From: Methylopila capsulata
GTDB lineage: Bacteria; Pseudomonadota; Alphaproteobacteria; Rhizobiales; Methylopilaceae
Reading direction: 5' to 3'
Length of the DNA: 64,000 nt
Assembly (NCBI RefSeq): GCF_016907975.1
Contig: NZ_JAFBCY010000002.1
Coordinates: 310,001 to 374,000 of the forward strand
Part shown: one piece after another, positions 37,387 to 45,350 of the stretch
How positions within the stretch are numbered: the first letter of the stretch is position 1
How the letters are laid out: every line of letters starts with the position of its first letter
Notes under the pieces: model-generated
Database searches by the model: none
What the model was told of the DNA's origin: nothing
What the model saw: the letters and a program-made list of their open reading frames with translations, nothing else
Made by a program: the position numbers and the translations under genes

Positions 37387-37620
37387 GGCGTTTCTCAATC
37401 CTCCAGGCGCCACGCGCCGCCTTGTCCTTTGCATCCAAACCCGCAGCCCGCAACGCTCCGAGAGCACAGAGGAAGCTCAGCGGCCTCCTGCCGCGCCGCT
37501 GAATGCGGCTTCGGCGCGCTCCGCCACGATACGCGGCGACGTCCTGGGGCGCATTCCAACTCCGCCGGGACCTCGCCTTTGAAAGGCTGGCCCGCGTCCT
37601 GCGGTCGAACAGCGTCGCCG

Positions 37621-37657
37621 AGCTTAAATTGACCGAACCGTTCGGTCAATTTAAGCT
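37621..37657. promoter_or_regulatory. 37-bp perfect palindrome with TetR-type operator core
   Basis: The 18-bp arms 37621-37638 and 37640-37657 are exact inverted copies around C37639. The core TGACCGAACCGTTCGGTCA (37630-37648) recurs in front of the efflux genes. TetR-like dimers bind 15-20 bp palindromes; the extra 9 bp of perfect symmetry on each side is AT-rich and is not needed for one dimer. Confidence 0.7.
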
Positions 37658-38200
37658 TTTGGCTCCATTCCTCACGCGCGTTCGCGAGGCGGTCGATCCG
37701 GCGCGCTTTCAGTTTCGCCTGCGGCGGGGAGGCGCTGCGAGCAATGTGAAGTTCGGCTTGTGTTGCAACGGTAGCGGCAGCGGCAGCGGACGAAGCCATC
37801 GGCCGACCAGCACCCCTTGTCGGCGTCGCGTACGACCCCTCGCAACCGCTGCGAACCTCATCGGCCGCATATGTTTTTGCGCTGCGCATATCTCGCTCGG
37901 TTCGATCCGGGACGTTGTGTTTGGGTGCAGGCCAGTCCCTGACGGACGGGATGACTTGAGGAGACACAATTCACGCGCGGCACAGCGGCGAGACGCTCCG
38001 GGCGACGGAACTGGAAGCTCGGGACTCCCCGCGCCCGCAAGAGGCTCGCCCTGCAGGTCGACCCCGTCCGGTCAGCGAGGCGTCCTGACCGCCGTCATGT
38101 GGATCGTTCCCCGCGCTGCGTCCCCGTCCTCGGTTCTGGGCGAGCGGCGAGGACATCGCCGTTCCTCGCGCCGATCGTTCAATGATCGAACCGCCCTCAA

Positions 38201-38219
38201 TGACCGAACGGTTCGGTCA
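38201..38219. promoter_or_regulatory. TetR-type operator 2 (emrA side)
   Basis: TGACCGAAC-G-GTTCGGTCA is a perfect 9-1-9 palindrome, identical to the core at 37630-37648 except at the centre base. It lies 149 bp before the emrA-like start. Confidence 0.75.
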
Positions 38220-38256
38220 ACCTTGTCACGACCATCGAGATGGGCTAGTTAATCGA

Positions 38257-38275
38257 TGACTGAACGGTTCGGTCA
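38257..38275. promoter_or_regulatory. TetR-type operator 3 (emrA side)
   Basis: TGACTGAAC-G-GTTCGGTCA differs from operator 2 by one base. Its centre is 56 bp from that of operator 2 and it lies 93 bp before the emrA-like start. Confidence 0.72.
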
Positions 38276-38367
38276 GTTGACGTCCCCCTCCCCTCAGCTG
38301 ATCTTGAGCCGTTCAGCGCCGCGTGCCGCTCCTTCGGGAGCCTGATCCCCGCCGGAAGAGCGACCTG

Positions 38368-39624
38368 ATGGCGACCTCTCGAGCTGATGTTCACCGCTCT
38401 CCCCCGCCCGTGCGCCCCCGGCTGGTCGCCGATGCGGAGCACGAGGTCGCGCGACCGGACGCCAGCGCCCCCGCCACCGATCAGCCGCGGGCGGAAGCGC
38501 CGGCGAAGCCGGCGCAGGCCTCCGCCCAGACGCCCGCCGCGTCCGGTTCCCCGAAGCGCTCGCGCAAGACCCTGATCCTCGGGGCGGTCGCCGCCGTCGC
38601 GCTGGTTGCGGGCCTCTGGTACGGCTACGACTGGTGGACGACCGGGCGCTTCATGGTGGAGACCGACGACGCCTATGTCGGCGCCGACATGGCGACGATG
38701 GCCCCCAAGATCTCCGGCTACGTCGCGACCGTCGCGGTCGAGGACAACGCGCGGGTCAAGGCCGGCGACCCGCTCGTGACGCTCGATCCGGGCGACTACA
38801 AGCTGTCGCTCGACGCCGCGGACGCCAAGATCGCCACCCAGCAGGCCTCGATCCTGCGGTTCGACAGCCAGATCGCGGCCTCCGCCGCCCAGATCGACCA
38901 GGCCCAGGCCCAGGTCGACAGCGCCGCCGCCGCGCGCGACCGCACGGTCGCGGACTTCGGCCGCGCCCAGGCGCTGGTGAACTCCAGCTATGGCAGCCGG
39001 CAGACCCTCGACCAGGCCCGCGCCGCCCGCGACCAGGCGGTCGCGGCCTACGCCTCCGCGGAGGCGGGCGTCACCGCCGCCAAGGCGAACCGCGACGTTC
39101 TCGTGGCGCAAAAGGCGGAGGCGAGGCGAACGCTTGGTGAACTTGAGGTTAACCGCGCGCAACGCCAGCGCGATTACGACGCGACCATCATCCGCGCGCC
39201 GTTCGACGGCGTCGTCGGCAACAAGGGCGTGCAGACGGGCGACTACGTGACGCCGGGCAAGCGCCTGCTGGCGGTGGTGCCGCTCGACCGCGTCTACGTG
39301 GACGCCAACTTCAAGGAAACCCAGCTCGTGGACCTCGCGCCCGGCCAAAGGGTCCGGCTTGCGGTCGACGCCTATCCCGAGCACGACGCGACCGGCGTGG
39401 TCGACAGCCTGGCGCCGGCCGCCGGCGCCGTGTTCAGCCTGCTGCCGCCGGAGAACGCCACCGGCAACTTCACCAAGATCGTGCAGCGCGTGCCCGTCCG
39501 CATCCGCGTGGCGCCCGAGGACGTGGCGAAGGGCCGGCTGCGGCCGGGCCTGTCCGTCGTCGCCACCGTCGACATCCGCACCACGCCCGCCACCCCATCC
39601 AGCGCGTCCGCAGGGACGCGCTGA
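38368..39624 (+). CDS. emrA: HlyD/EmrA-type membrane fusion protein
   Basis: A 418-residue periplasmic adaptor of a drug efflux pump. An N-terminal Pro/Ala-rich stretch (residues 1-65) precedes one membrane helix (KTLILGAVAAVALVAGLWYGY), then the biotinyl-lipoyl half GYVATVAVEDNARVKAGDPLV, a long Ala/Gln coiled coil (residues 150-265), the second half RAPFDGVVGNKGVQTGDYV and a beta-barrel. It should link the EmrB-like pump to an outer-membrane channel. ATG at 38368. It forms an operon with the next gene, probably under TetR control. Confidence 0.92.
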   Translation: MATSRADVHRSPPPVRPRLVADAEHEVARPDASAPATDQPRAEAPAKPAQASAQTPAASGSPKRSRKTLILGAVAAVALVAGLWYGYDWWTTGRFMVETDDAYVGADMATMAPKISGYVATVAVEDNARVKAGDPLVTLDPGDYKLSLDAADAKIATQQASILRFDSQIAASAAQIDQAQAQVDSAAAARDRTVADFGRAQALVNSSYGSRQTLDQARAARDQAVAAYASAEAGVTAAKANRDVLVAQKAEARRTLGELEVNRAQRQRDYDATIIRAPFDGVVGNKGVQTGDYVTPGKRLLAVVPLDRVYVDANFKETQLVDLAPGQRVRLAVDAYPEHDATGVVDSLAPAAGAVFSLLPPENATGNFTKIVQRVPVRIRVAPEDVAKGRLRPGLSVVATVDIRTTPATPSSASAGTR

Positions 39625-39653
39625 CGAGACCCCGCGCCGGGGAGCTCTGAGTC

Positions 39654-41321
39654 ATGAGCGACGACGTCCTTCCCCCAGGCGGCGGAAGGCCTGCAGGCGA
39701 GACCCGCGTCCCCCACGCGTCCGCAGGCCGCGCTCATGGAGCCCCCGGCGCGGGACCCCCCTCCGGGGGCGCCCCGGCCGAACCGGTCGTCACCCCGCGC
39801 CGGCTGATCGCCTTCCTCGCCCTCGTCTTCGGCATGTTCATGGCGATCCTGGACATCCAGATCGTCTCGTCGTCGCTGGCCGAGATCCAGGCGGGGCTGT
39901 CGGCGAGCCCGGACGAAATCTCCTGGGTGCAGACGAGCTACCTGATCGCCGAAGTCATCATGATTCCGCTCTCGGGGTACCTCGGGCGGGCGCTCTCGAC
40001 GCGGGTGCTGTTCTCGATCTCCGCCGCCGGCTTCACGCTCGCGAGCGTTCTCTGCGCGACGGCGACGACGCTGCCGGAGATGATCGTCTACCGCGCGATC
40101 CAGGGGTTCATCGGCGGCGGCATGATCCCGACCGCCTTCGCCGCCGCCTACACCATCTTTCCGAAGCGCCACCAGCCGGCGATCATGGCGCTCGTCGGCC
40201 TCACCGTGACGCTCGCGCCCACGGTCGGGCCGACCATCGGCGGCTACCTCACCGAGCTGTTCTCCTGGCACTGGCTGTTCCTGATCAACGTCGTGCCGGG
40301 CGCCGCGGCGACCCTCATCGCCTGGACGATGGTCGACTTCGACGAACCCGACCTCGGCCTGCTCAAGAACTTCGACTACGTGGCGCTGGCGGCGCTCGCC
40401 GCCTTCCTCGGCAGCCTCGAATACGTGCTGGAGGAAGGCGCCCGCGACGACTGGTTTCAGGATGAGACGATCCGCGTCCTGACCGTGGTCTCCGTCGTCG
40501 GCGGGATCGCGTTCTTCTGGCGCTGCTTCGCTGCGAAGGACCCGCTGGTCGACCTCCGCGCCTACGCCGACCGCAACTTCGCCGTCGGCTCCCTGCTCAC
40601 CTTCGCCATGGGCGTCGGCCTCTACGGCATGACCTATCTCTATCCCGTCTTCCTCGGCCGGGTGCGCGGCTACGATTCGCTGCAGATCGGGGAGACGGTG
40701 TTCGTCACGGGCATGTTCATGTTCATGACGGCGCCGGTCGTCGGCGTGCTCTCCCGCAAGATCGATCCGCGCTACCTCATCGGGGCAGGGTTCCTCGGCT
40801 TCGGCGTCTCCTGTCTCGACCTCACCTACATCACCAAGGACTGGGCCTTCTGGGACCTGTTCGTTCCCCAGGCGCTGCGCGGCGTCTCGCTGATGATGTG
40901 CATGGTGCCGATCAACGTGGTCTCGCTCGCCACCCTGCCCCAGTCCAAGCTCAAGAACGCGAGCGGCCTGTTCAACCTGATGCGGAACCTCGGCGGCGCC
41001 TTCGGGCTCGCCTTCATCAACACCTTCCTGAACGAGCGGCAGGACCTGCACATGCTGCGCCTGCGGGAGAACGTGACCTGGGGCCGCGCCGTCGCCGAGG
41101 AGCAGCTCTCGGCCATGACCAACGCGTTCACAGCCCGGCTCGGCTCCGACGCGGAGCTCGCGGCGGTGAAGCAGATGTCGAACATGGTCCGGCAACAGGG
41201 TCTCGTGCTGGCCTTCGCCGACCTGTTCTGGGCGCTCGCGATTCTGTTCGCGGCGCTCGTCGTGCTGGTGCCGCTTGTCCGAAGGCCGAACCCGAACGCC
41301 GCAGCCGCGCCGGCGCATTGA
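39654..41321 (+). CDS. emrB: DHA2 family MFS efflux pump, EmrB type
   Basis: A 555-residue pump with about 14 membrane helices. Family blocks: LDIQIVSSSLAEIQAGLSASPDEISWVQTSYLIAEVIMIPLSGYL and RAIQGFIGGGMIPTAFA, plus ASGLFNLMRNLGGAFGLAF in the second half. The first 40 residues are a Gly/Pro-rich cytoplasmic extension. It exports drugs or hydrophobic compounds by proton antiport with the EmrA-like adaptor encoded 29 bp upstream. Confidence 0.94.
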   Translation: MSDDVLPPGGGRPAGETRVPHASAGRAHGAPGAGPPSGGAPAEPVVTPRRLIAFLALVFGMFMAILDIQIVSSSLAEIQAGLSASPDEISWVQTSYLIAEVIMIPLSGYLGRALSTRVLFSISAAGFTLASVLCATATTLPEMIVYRAIQGFIGGGMIPTAFAAAYTIFPKRHQPAIMALVGLTVTLAPTVGPTIGGYLTELFSWHWLFLINVVPGAAATLIAWTMVDFDEPDLGLLKNFDYVALAALAAFLGSLEYVLEEGARDDWFQDETIRVLTVVSVVGGIAFFWRCFAAKDPLVDLRAYADRNFAVGSLLTFAMGVGLYGMTYLYPVFLGRVRGYDSLQIGETVFVTGMFMFMTAPVVGVLSRKIDPRYLIGAGFLGFGVSCLDLTYITKDWAFWDLFVPQALRGVSLMMCMVPINVVSLATLPQSKLKNASGLFNLMRNLGGAFGLAFINTFLNERQDLHMLRLRENVTWGRAVAEEQLSAMTNAFTARLGSDAELAAVKQMSNMVRQQGLVLAFADLFWALAILFAALVVLVPLVRRPNPNAAAAPAH

Positions 41322-41328
41322 CGGCCGC

Positions 41329-41865
41329 TCATTCGGGCGGCGTGGTCGCCTTCGCGCGTCCGGTGGACCATGCGACCCAAGCCCAGTAGACGAGAAAGCC
41401 GCCGATTCCGAACGTCACGGCGACGCCTCCCAGCGTGATCCGGCCGAACCACCACAAGGCCAGTCCCGCGCAGCCGAGCGCGATTCCCGACAGCAGCATG
41501 AACAGCGTAGGTCCGGGCGCGTCGAACGGGACGCTCGCCTCGCCCCGCCATTCGACGCTTTCGACCGCCCAGGCTTCGGCGCGCAAGGCGTCGGGATCGG
41601 CCGCCGCTCCGACGGAGGTCCCTCGACCATGACGGGAGACTCCGACGATCGGTCCGGCCCGCGCGGCAAGACCGAGCGCCACGACCACGGACACGCAGGC
41701 CCAGGCGGCCCCGCCCATCACGGCGATCATGTCGTGAGGTTCATCATAGAACGCGAGCCAGTAGCCCGCGATCGCGCCGAAGACCAGCGCGATGGTCAGG
41801 AACACCGCGGCGACGAACAGCGCGACGGAGCGGCCCTGCTCCTTTGAGCCCTCAGAGTCGGTCAC
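41329..41865 (-). CDS. Hypothetical membrane protein with four helices
   Basis: A 178-residue protein with two N-terminal helices (VALFVAAVFLTIALVFGAIAGYWLAF, MIAVMGGAAWACVSVVVALGLA), a polar middle (VESVEWRGEASVPFDAPG) and two C-terminal helices. No known family was recognised. GTG at 41865 or TTG at 41874; its start overlaps the end of the oxidoreductase gene, so co-transcription is likely. A link with putrescine use is not shown. Confidence 0.6.
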   Translation of the reverse strand: MTDSEGSKEQGRSVALFVAAVFLTIALVFGAIAGYWLAFYDEPHDMIAVMGGAAWACVSVVVALGLAARAGPIVGVSRHGRGTSVGAAADPDALRAEAWAVESVEWRGEASVPFDAPGPTLFMLLSGIALGCAGLALWWFGRITLGGVAVTFGIGGFLVYWAWVAWSTGRAKATTPPE

Positions 41866-43132
41866 GGAGCGCAAAATAGCTCATGGCGGCCACCAGGATA
41901 GGCTTCCGGAGCCAGGTTCCGCCGGGGAACGCCGGAACCGGGAGCCGGCCCAGCAGGTCGAAGCGTCCAAGCTGGCCGGCGACGGCCTCGGCCAGGATCT
42001 TGCCGAACATCGGGCCAAGCAGCACCCCCTGCCCCGAATAGCCCGCGGCCACGAGCACGTTCGGCGCGACCGGGCGCACGAAGGGATGCCGCGTCGGCGT
42101 CACCCCCAGCACGCCGCCCCAGGCATGGTCGAGCCGCACGCCCTTCAGCTGCGGAAACACCTTCTCCAGATGCCCGCGGACGATCGGCGCCACGTCGTTC
42201 GGGAGCGTGGTCGAATAGGTCTCGCCGCCGCCGAACAGCAACCGCCCATCCGGCGTCGGGCGGAAGTAATAGACGACGAAACGGCTGTCGGAGACGGCGG
42301 CGCGGCTGGTCAGCGCCTTCTGCAGGCGGTCGCCCAGCGGCTCCGTCGTCGCGATGTGGTTGGCGATCGGCATGACGTGGGATTCGACGGCCGGCTGCAG
42401 GCCGTCCAGCAGCCCGTCCGTGCAGATCAGGGCGTGGTCGGCGATGACCGAGCCCTCCGCGGTCTCCAGCACCACGCGGCCGTTCGGCTTCAACCTGAGA
42501 ACGCGGGAGCCTTCGTGCAGCGTCGCGCCCGCCGCTTCCGCCGCGCGGGCGAGGCCGAACGTCAGCGCCAGCGGGTCGAGATGGCCGCCGCCGTGGTCGA
42601 TCGAGCCGCCGTGGTAGTCGTCGCTCCGGACCAGCGCGCGCAGTTGGTCGCGGTCGAGCGGCTCGACATGGGGATAGTCGTAGTCGCGCGCGAGCGTCTC
42701 GGCGTAGGCATGGGTCTCACGGACGTAAGCCGGCTTATGATCGGCGTGGATCAGACCCTGCTCGTAGGAGCAGTCGATCGCGTGGCGGTCGATCAGCTCT
42801 CTGAGAAGCGCCTTCGCGTCCGCCGCCATGTCCCACAGTTTGCGGGCGTCGTCGCGGCCGACGACCCGTTCGAGCTCGTCCTGCTCGTGGCGCTGGCCGG
42901 TGTGGACCTGCCCGCCGTTCCGCCCCGAGGCGCCCCAGCCGACCCGCGCCTGCTCGAGCACGACGACTCGCGCGCCTCGCTCAGCCAGATGCAGCGCGGC
43001 GGACAGCCCCGTGAAGCCGGCGCCGACGATCGCGACGTCGGCCCGGTTCTCGCCCCGGAGAGCTGCGCGCGGCCGCGGCGCCGGGTTGACGGCGGCGTAG
43101 TAGGAAGGGGGGTCAGGGAACGTGTTCCTCAA
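41852..43132 (-). CDS. puuB: FAD-dependent oxidoreductase, gamma-glutamylputrescine oxidase-like
   Basis: A 426-residue DAO-family flavoprotein. The FAD loop is DVAIVGAGFTGLSAALHLAERGARVVVLE, followed by WGASGRNGGQVHTG as in PuuB-type oxidases; the end is AAGYSGQGVLLGPMFGKILAEAV. PuuB oxidises gamma-glutamylputrescine, and the puuA-like and potFGHI genes next door support that role. There is no ATG start: TTG at 43132 is the best option, and it abuts a REP-like repeat (43138-43175), so the natural start region may have been replaced. Confidence 0.85.
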   Translation of the reverse strand: MRNTFPDPPSYYAAVNPAPRPRAALRGENRADVAIVGAGFTGLSAALHLAERGARVVVLEQARVGWGASGRNGGQVHTGQRHEQDELERVVGRDDARKLWDMAADAKALLRELIDRHAIDCSYEQGLIHADHKPAYVRETHAYAETLARDYDYPHVEPLDRDQLRALVRSDDYHGGSIDHGGGHLDPLALTFGLARAAEAAGATLHEGSRVLRLKPNGRVVLETAEGSVIADHALICTDGLLDGLQPAVESHVMPIANHIATTEPLGDRLQKALTSRAAVSDSRFVVYYFRPTPDGRLLFGGGETYSTTLPNDVAPIVRGHLEKVFPQLKGVRLDHAWGGVLGVTPTRHPFVRPVAPNVLVAAGYSGQGVLLGPMFGKILAEAVAGQLGRFDLLGRLPVPAFPGGTWLRKPILVAAMSYFALRDRL

Positions 43133-43137
43133 GATCG

Positions 43138-43175
43138 CGTCATCCCGGCCGAAGCGCAGCGAAGAGCCGGGATCG
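43138..43175 (+). repeat. REP-like palindromic repeat, copy 1
   Basis: A 38-bp hairpin-forming element beginning CGTCATCCCGG and ending CCGGGATCG (8-bp outer stem ATCCCGGC/GCCGGGAT). An inverted copy with 34 of 38 bases identical lies at 43508-43545. The two copies bracket the GIY-YIG gene; this one starts 3 bp beyond its stop. Confidence 0.8.
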
Positions 43176-43178
43176 TCC

Positions 43179-43475
43179 TCAAGACGAGGCAATGTCGAGA
43201 TACAGATCGCGCCACTCGGGATTGTCCTTCTCGATCAGTTCGACCTTCCAGGAGGGCAGCCACCGCTTGATGCGCTTCTCCCGAACGATGGCCGCCTCGG
43301 CGTTGTCGTGCGGCTCGAACCACACCAACCGCTCTATGTTGTAGCGGTCGGTGAAGCCCCTGACGCTGTGCGTGCGGTGTTCCGCCGCCCGCTTCGGCAG
43401 ATCGCTGGTGACGCCGACGTAGATCGGCCCGTCCTTACGCGGCGCCATGATGTAGACGAAGAACCGCTTCACCAT
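43179..43475 (-). CDS. GIY-YIG nuclease family protein flanked by inverted REPs
   Basis: A 98-residue single-domain GIY-YIG protein of the UPF0213-like group. The FFVYIMAPRKDGPIYVGVTSDLPKRAAEHR opening holds the catalytic Tyr and Arg, and AAIVREKRIKRW is the typical later helix with a metal-binding Glu. GIY reads VYI and YIG reads YVG. The function of this group is unknown. The gene sits between two 38-bp inverted repeats, 3 bp and 32 bp away, making a 408-bp unit (43138-43545) between puuB and puuA. Confidence 0.88.
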   Translation of the reverse strand: MVKRFFVYIMAPRKDGPIYVGVTSDLPKRAAEHRTHSVRGFTDRYNIERLVWFEPHDNAEAAIVREKRIKRWLPSWKVELIEKDNPEWRDLYLDIASS

Positions 43476-43507
43476 CCAACGCCTCGGCCCAAGCCTACCT
43501 CACCTGA

Positions 43508-43545
43508 CGATCCCGGCTCGCCGCTGCGCGGCGGCCGGGATGACG
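43508..43545 (-). repeat. REP-like palindromic repeat, copy 2 (inverted)
   Basis: The reverse complement of copy 1 with four substitutions. Its inner arms CGCCGC and GCGGCG pair around a GCA loop, giving a longer stem than copy 1. It lies between the GIY-YIG start and the puuA-like stop (13 bp away). Confidence 0.8.
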
Positions 43546-43557
43546 GCGGGTGTGGCC

Positions 43558-44958
43558 TCACACGTTCAGCAGCAGGTACTCCCGCTCCCACGGGCTGATA
43601 ACGCGCATGAAGGTCTCGAACTCGGCGCGCTTGATCGCCGCATAGGTGGCGGTGAAGGTCTTGCCGAACACATTGTGCAGCGCCTCGCAGTTCTCGAAGG
43701 TGGCGACCGCCTCCAGCAGGCCGCGCGGCAGGTCGTAGTCGAGGCCGTGCGCCGAGCCGTCGATCGGCTCGGAGGGGGTGAGGCCCTCGATCATCCCGAG
43801 ATAGCCGCAGGCGAGCGAGGCGGCGATGGCGAGATAGGGGTTGGCGTCGGACGACGGCACCCGGTTCTCCACGCGCCGGGCCGAGGGGCCCGAGGGCGGC
43901 ACGCGGATGCCGGTGGTGCGGTTGTCGTAGCCCCACTGCACGTTGATCGGCGCCGAGGACTGCCGGGTCAGCCGGCGGTAGGAGTTCACGTAAGGCGCCA
44001 TCACGCACATCACGGTGGGCAGGTACTTCTGCGTGCCGCCGAGGAAGGAGAAGAACTCCGAGGAGGGCTTGCCTTGCTTGTCGGAGAAGAGGTTGCTCCC
44101 CTCCGCATCGACCACGGACTGATGGATGTGCATCGCGGAGCCCGGCTCGTTCGCGATCGGCTTCGCCATGAAGGTGGCGTAGATGTTGTGTTTGAGCGCC
44201 GCCTCTCGGATCGTGCGCTTGAACATGAAGACCTGGTCGGCGAGCGCGAGCGGGTGCCCGTGCCGCAGGTTGATCTCCATCTGCGCCGCGCCCTCCTCGT
44301 GGATGAGCGTGTCGATCTCGAGCCCCTGGGCCTCCGAGAAGTCGTAGATGTCCTCGAACAGCTCGTCGAACTCGTTCACCGCCGAGATCGAGTAGGACTG
44401 CCGCCCGGTTTCGGGGCGCCCCGAGCGGCCGATCGGCGGCTCCAGGGGATAGTCGGGGTCGGTGTTCGGCTTGACGAGATAGAACTCGATCTCCGGCGCG
44501 ATCACCGGGGTCCAGCCCTTGTTGGCGTAGAGGTCGACCACGCGCTTCAGCAGCTGGCGCGGGGAGACCTCGACCGGGCGGCCGTCGCGGTGGAAGGCGT
44601 CGTGGATGATCTGCGCCGTCGGGTCGGAGGCCCAGGGCACCACGGCGAGCGTGGAGAAGTCCGGCTCGAGCACGAGGTCGCTGTCCGCCGGGTCGCCGCC
44701 GCCCGGCTCGTCGTCGGCCGCGTAGCCGCCGGAAATGGTCTGGTGGAAGATCGAGGACGGCATGTTCATGGTGGGCGAGGCGAAGAACTTCGCCGCCGGC
44801 ATGATCTTGCCGCGCGCGACGCCGGCCTGGTCCGGCACGACGCATTCGAGCTCCTCGATGCCCCGGTCGAGCACCCACTGGCGCGCGTCCTCGGCCGTCG
44901 CCGCGCCCCTCCGGTCGGCGATCGCCTCCTTGAGGCCGCTGCGCTTTTTCTTGCTCAT
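43558..44958 (-). CDS. puuA: Glutamine synthetase family protein, gamma-glutamylputrescine synthetase-like
   Basis: A 466-residue GS-type ligase. Beta-Grasp start (IEELECVVPDQAGVARGKIMP), catalytic EIEFYLV, HEEGAAQMEINL, MHIHQS and NRTTGIRVP blocks are present. PuuA joins glutamate to putrescine with ATP. The assignment rests on the neighbours (puuB-like oxidase, pot transporter); related GlnA-like enzymes act on other amines. The ATG at 44958 is preferred to the frame start at 45063. Confidence 0.87.
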   Translation of the reverse strand: MSKKKRSGLKEAIADRRGAATAEDARQWVLDRGIEELECVVPDQAGVARGKIMPAAKFFASPTMNMPSSIFHQTISGGYAADDEPGGGDPADSDLVLEPDFSTLAVVPWASDPTAQIIHDAFHRDGRPVEVSPRQLLKRVVDLYANKGWTPVIAPEIEFYLVKPNTDPDYPLEPPIGRSGRPETGRQSYSISAVNEFDELFEDIYDFSEAQGLEIDTLIHEEGAAQMEINLRHGHPLALADQVFMFKRTIREAALKHNIYATFMAKPIANEPGSAMHIHQSVVDAEGSNLFSDKQGKPSSEFFSFLGGTQKYLPTVMCVMAPYVNSYRRLTRQSSAPINVQWGYDNRTTGIRVPPSGPSARRVENRVPSSDANPYLAIAASLACGYLGMIEGLTPSEPIDGSAHGLDYDLPRGLLEAVATFENCEALHNVFGKTFTATYAAIKRAEFETFMRVISPWEREYLLLNV

Positions 44959-45350
44959 CAAGCACCTTCGCGATGGCGCCGCACGGCCCCCGTCCCGTTC
45001 AGAGAACGGAAGAGGCCGTCTCACGGCTTGACCCGAGCCGGCGGACATGGCGACGGCGCGCAAGGCCCGAAGGAGCCTGTCGCTGCTTGCGGCGCGCTCC
45101 GGATCGGGTCGATCGCAGGAGGTCGAGGAGCGCTCGCGAGGCGGTGAGGACCCGCCCGACGCCGGATCCCCCGACGCGCCTCAAGCCTGCCTGAGGCCGC
45201 GGGCCAAATCAATCGCTGCGGCGCCGCATCGATTCGAGGCATGGCGCGCGAGCGGGCAGAGAATGTGTTGTGCGCGTCACGCGGCAGGGCTAGCGTTGCC
45301 GTCGACGGCCGTCGCGGGGCGGTCCATCCGGGGATGTGGAGAAGCGACGA
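44959..45350. other. Divergent promoter region puuA-like/potF-like
   Basis: A 392-bp gap between two divergent genes of the putrescine locus. It should hold both promoters, but no clear -35/-10 pair, operator palindrome or small gene was found. Confidence 0.4.

Larger units (their letters stand above)
37387..38367. other. 981-bp intergenic region between tetR and emrA-like genes
   Basis: Unusually long for this compact region. It holds one operator palindrome near each end and about 540 bp between (37660-38200) with no convincing gene: open frames here lack ribosome sites and give Arg/Ser-rich translations. A short run of (ggcagc) repeats is at about 37775-37790. It may contain a decayed gene or an RNA, but no structure was recognised. 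Confidence 0.45.

Noticed and set aside
37503..38252. A 249-codon frame in the tetR-emrA gap
   Set aside because: It runs through two operator palindromes, is Arg/Ser-rich, and has no ribosome site or family pattern.
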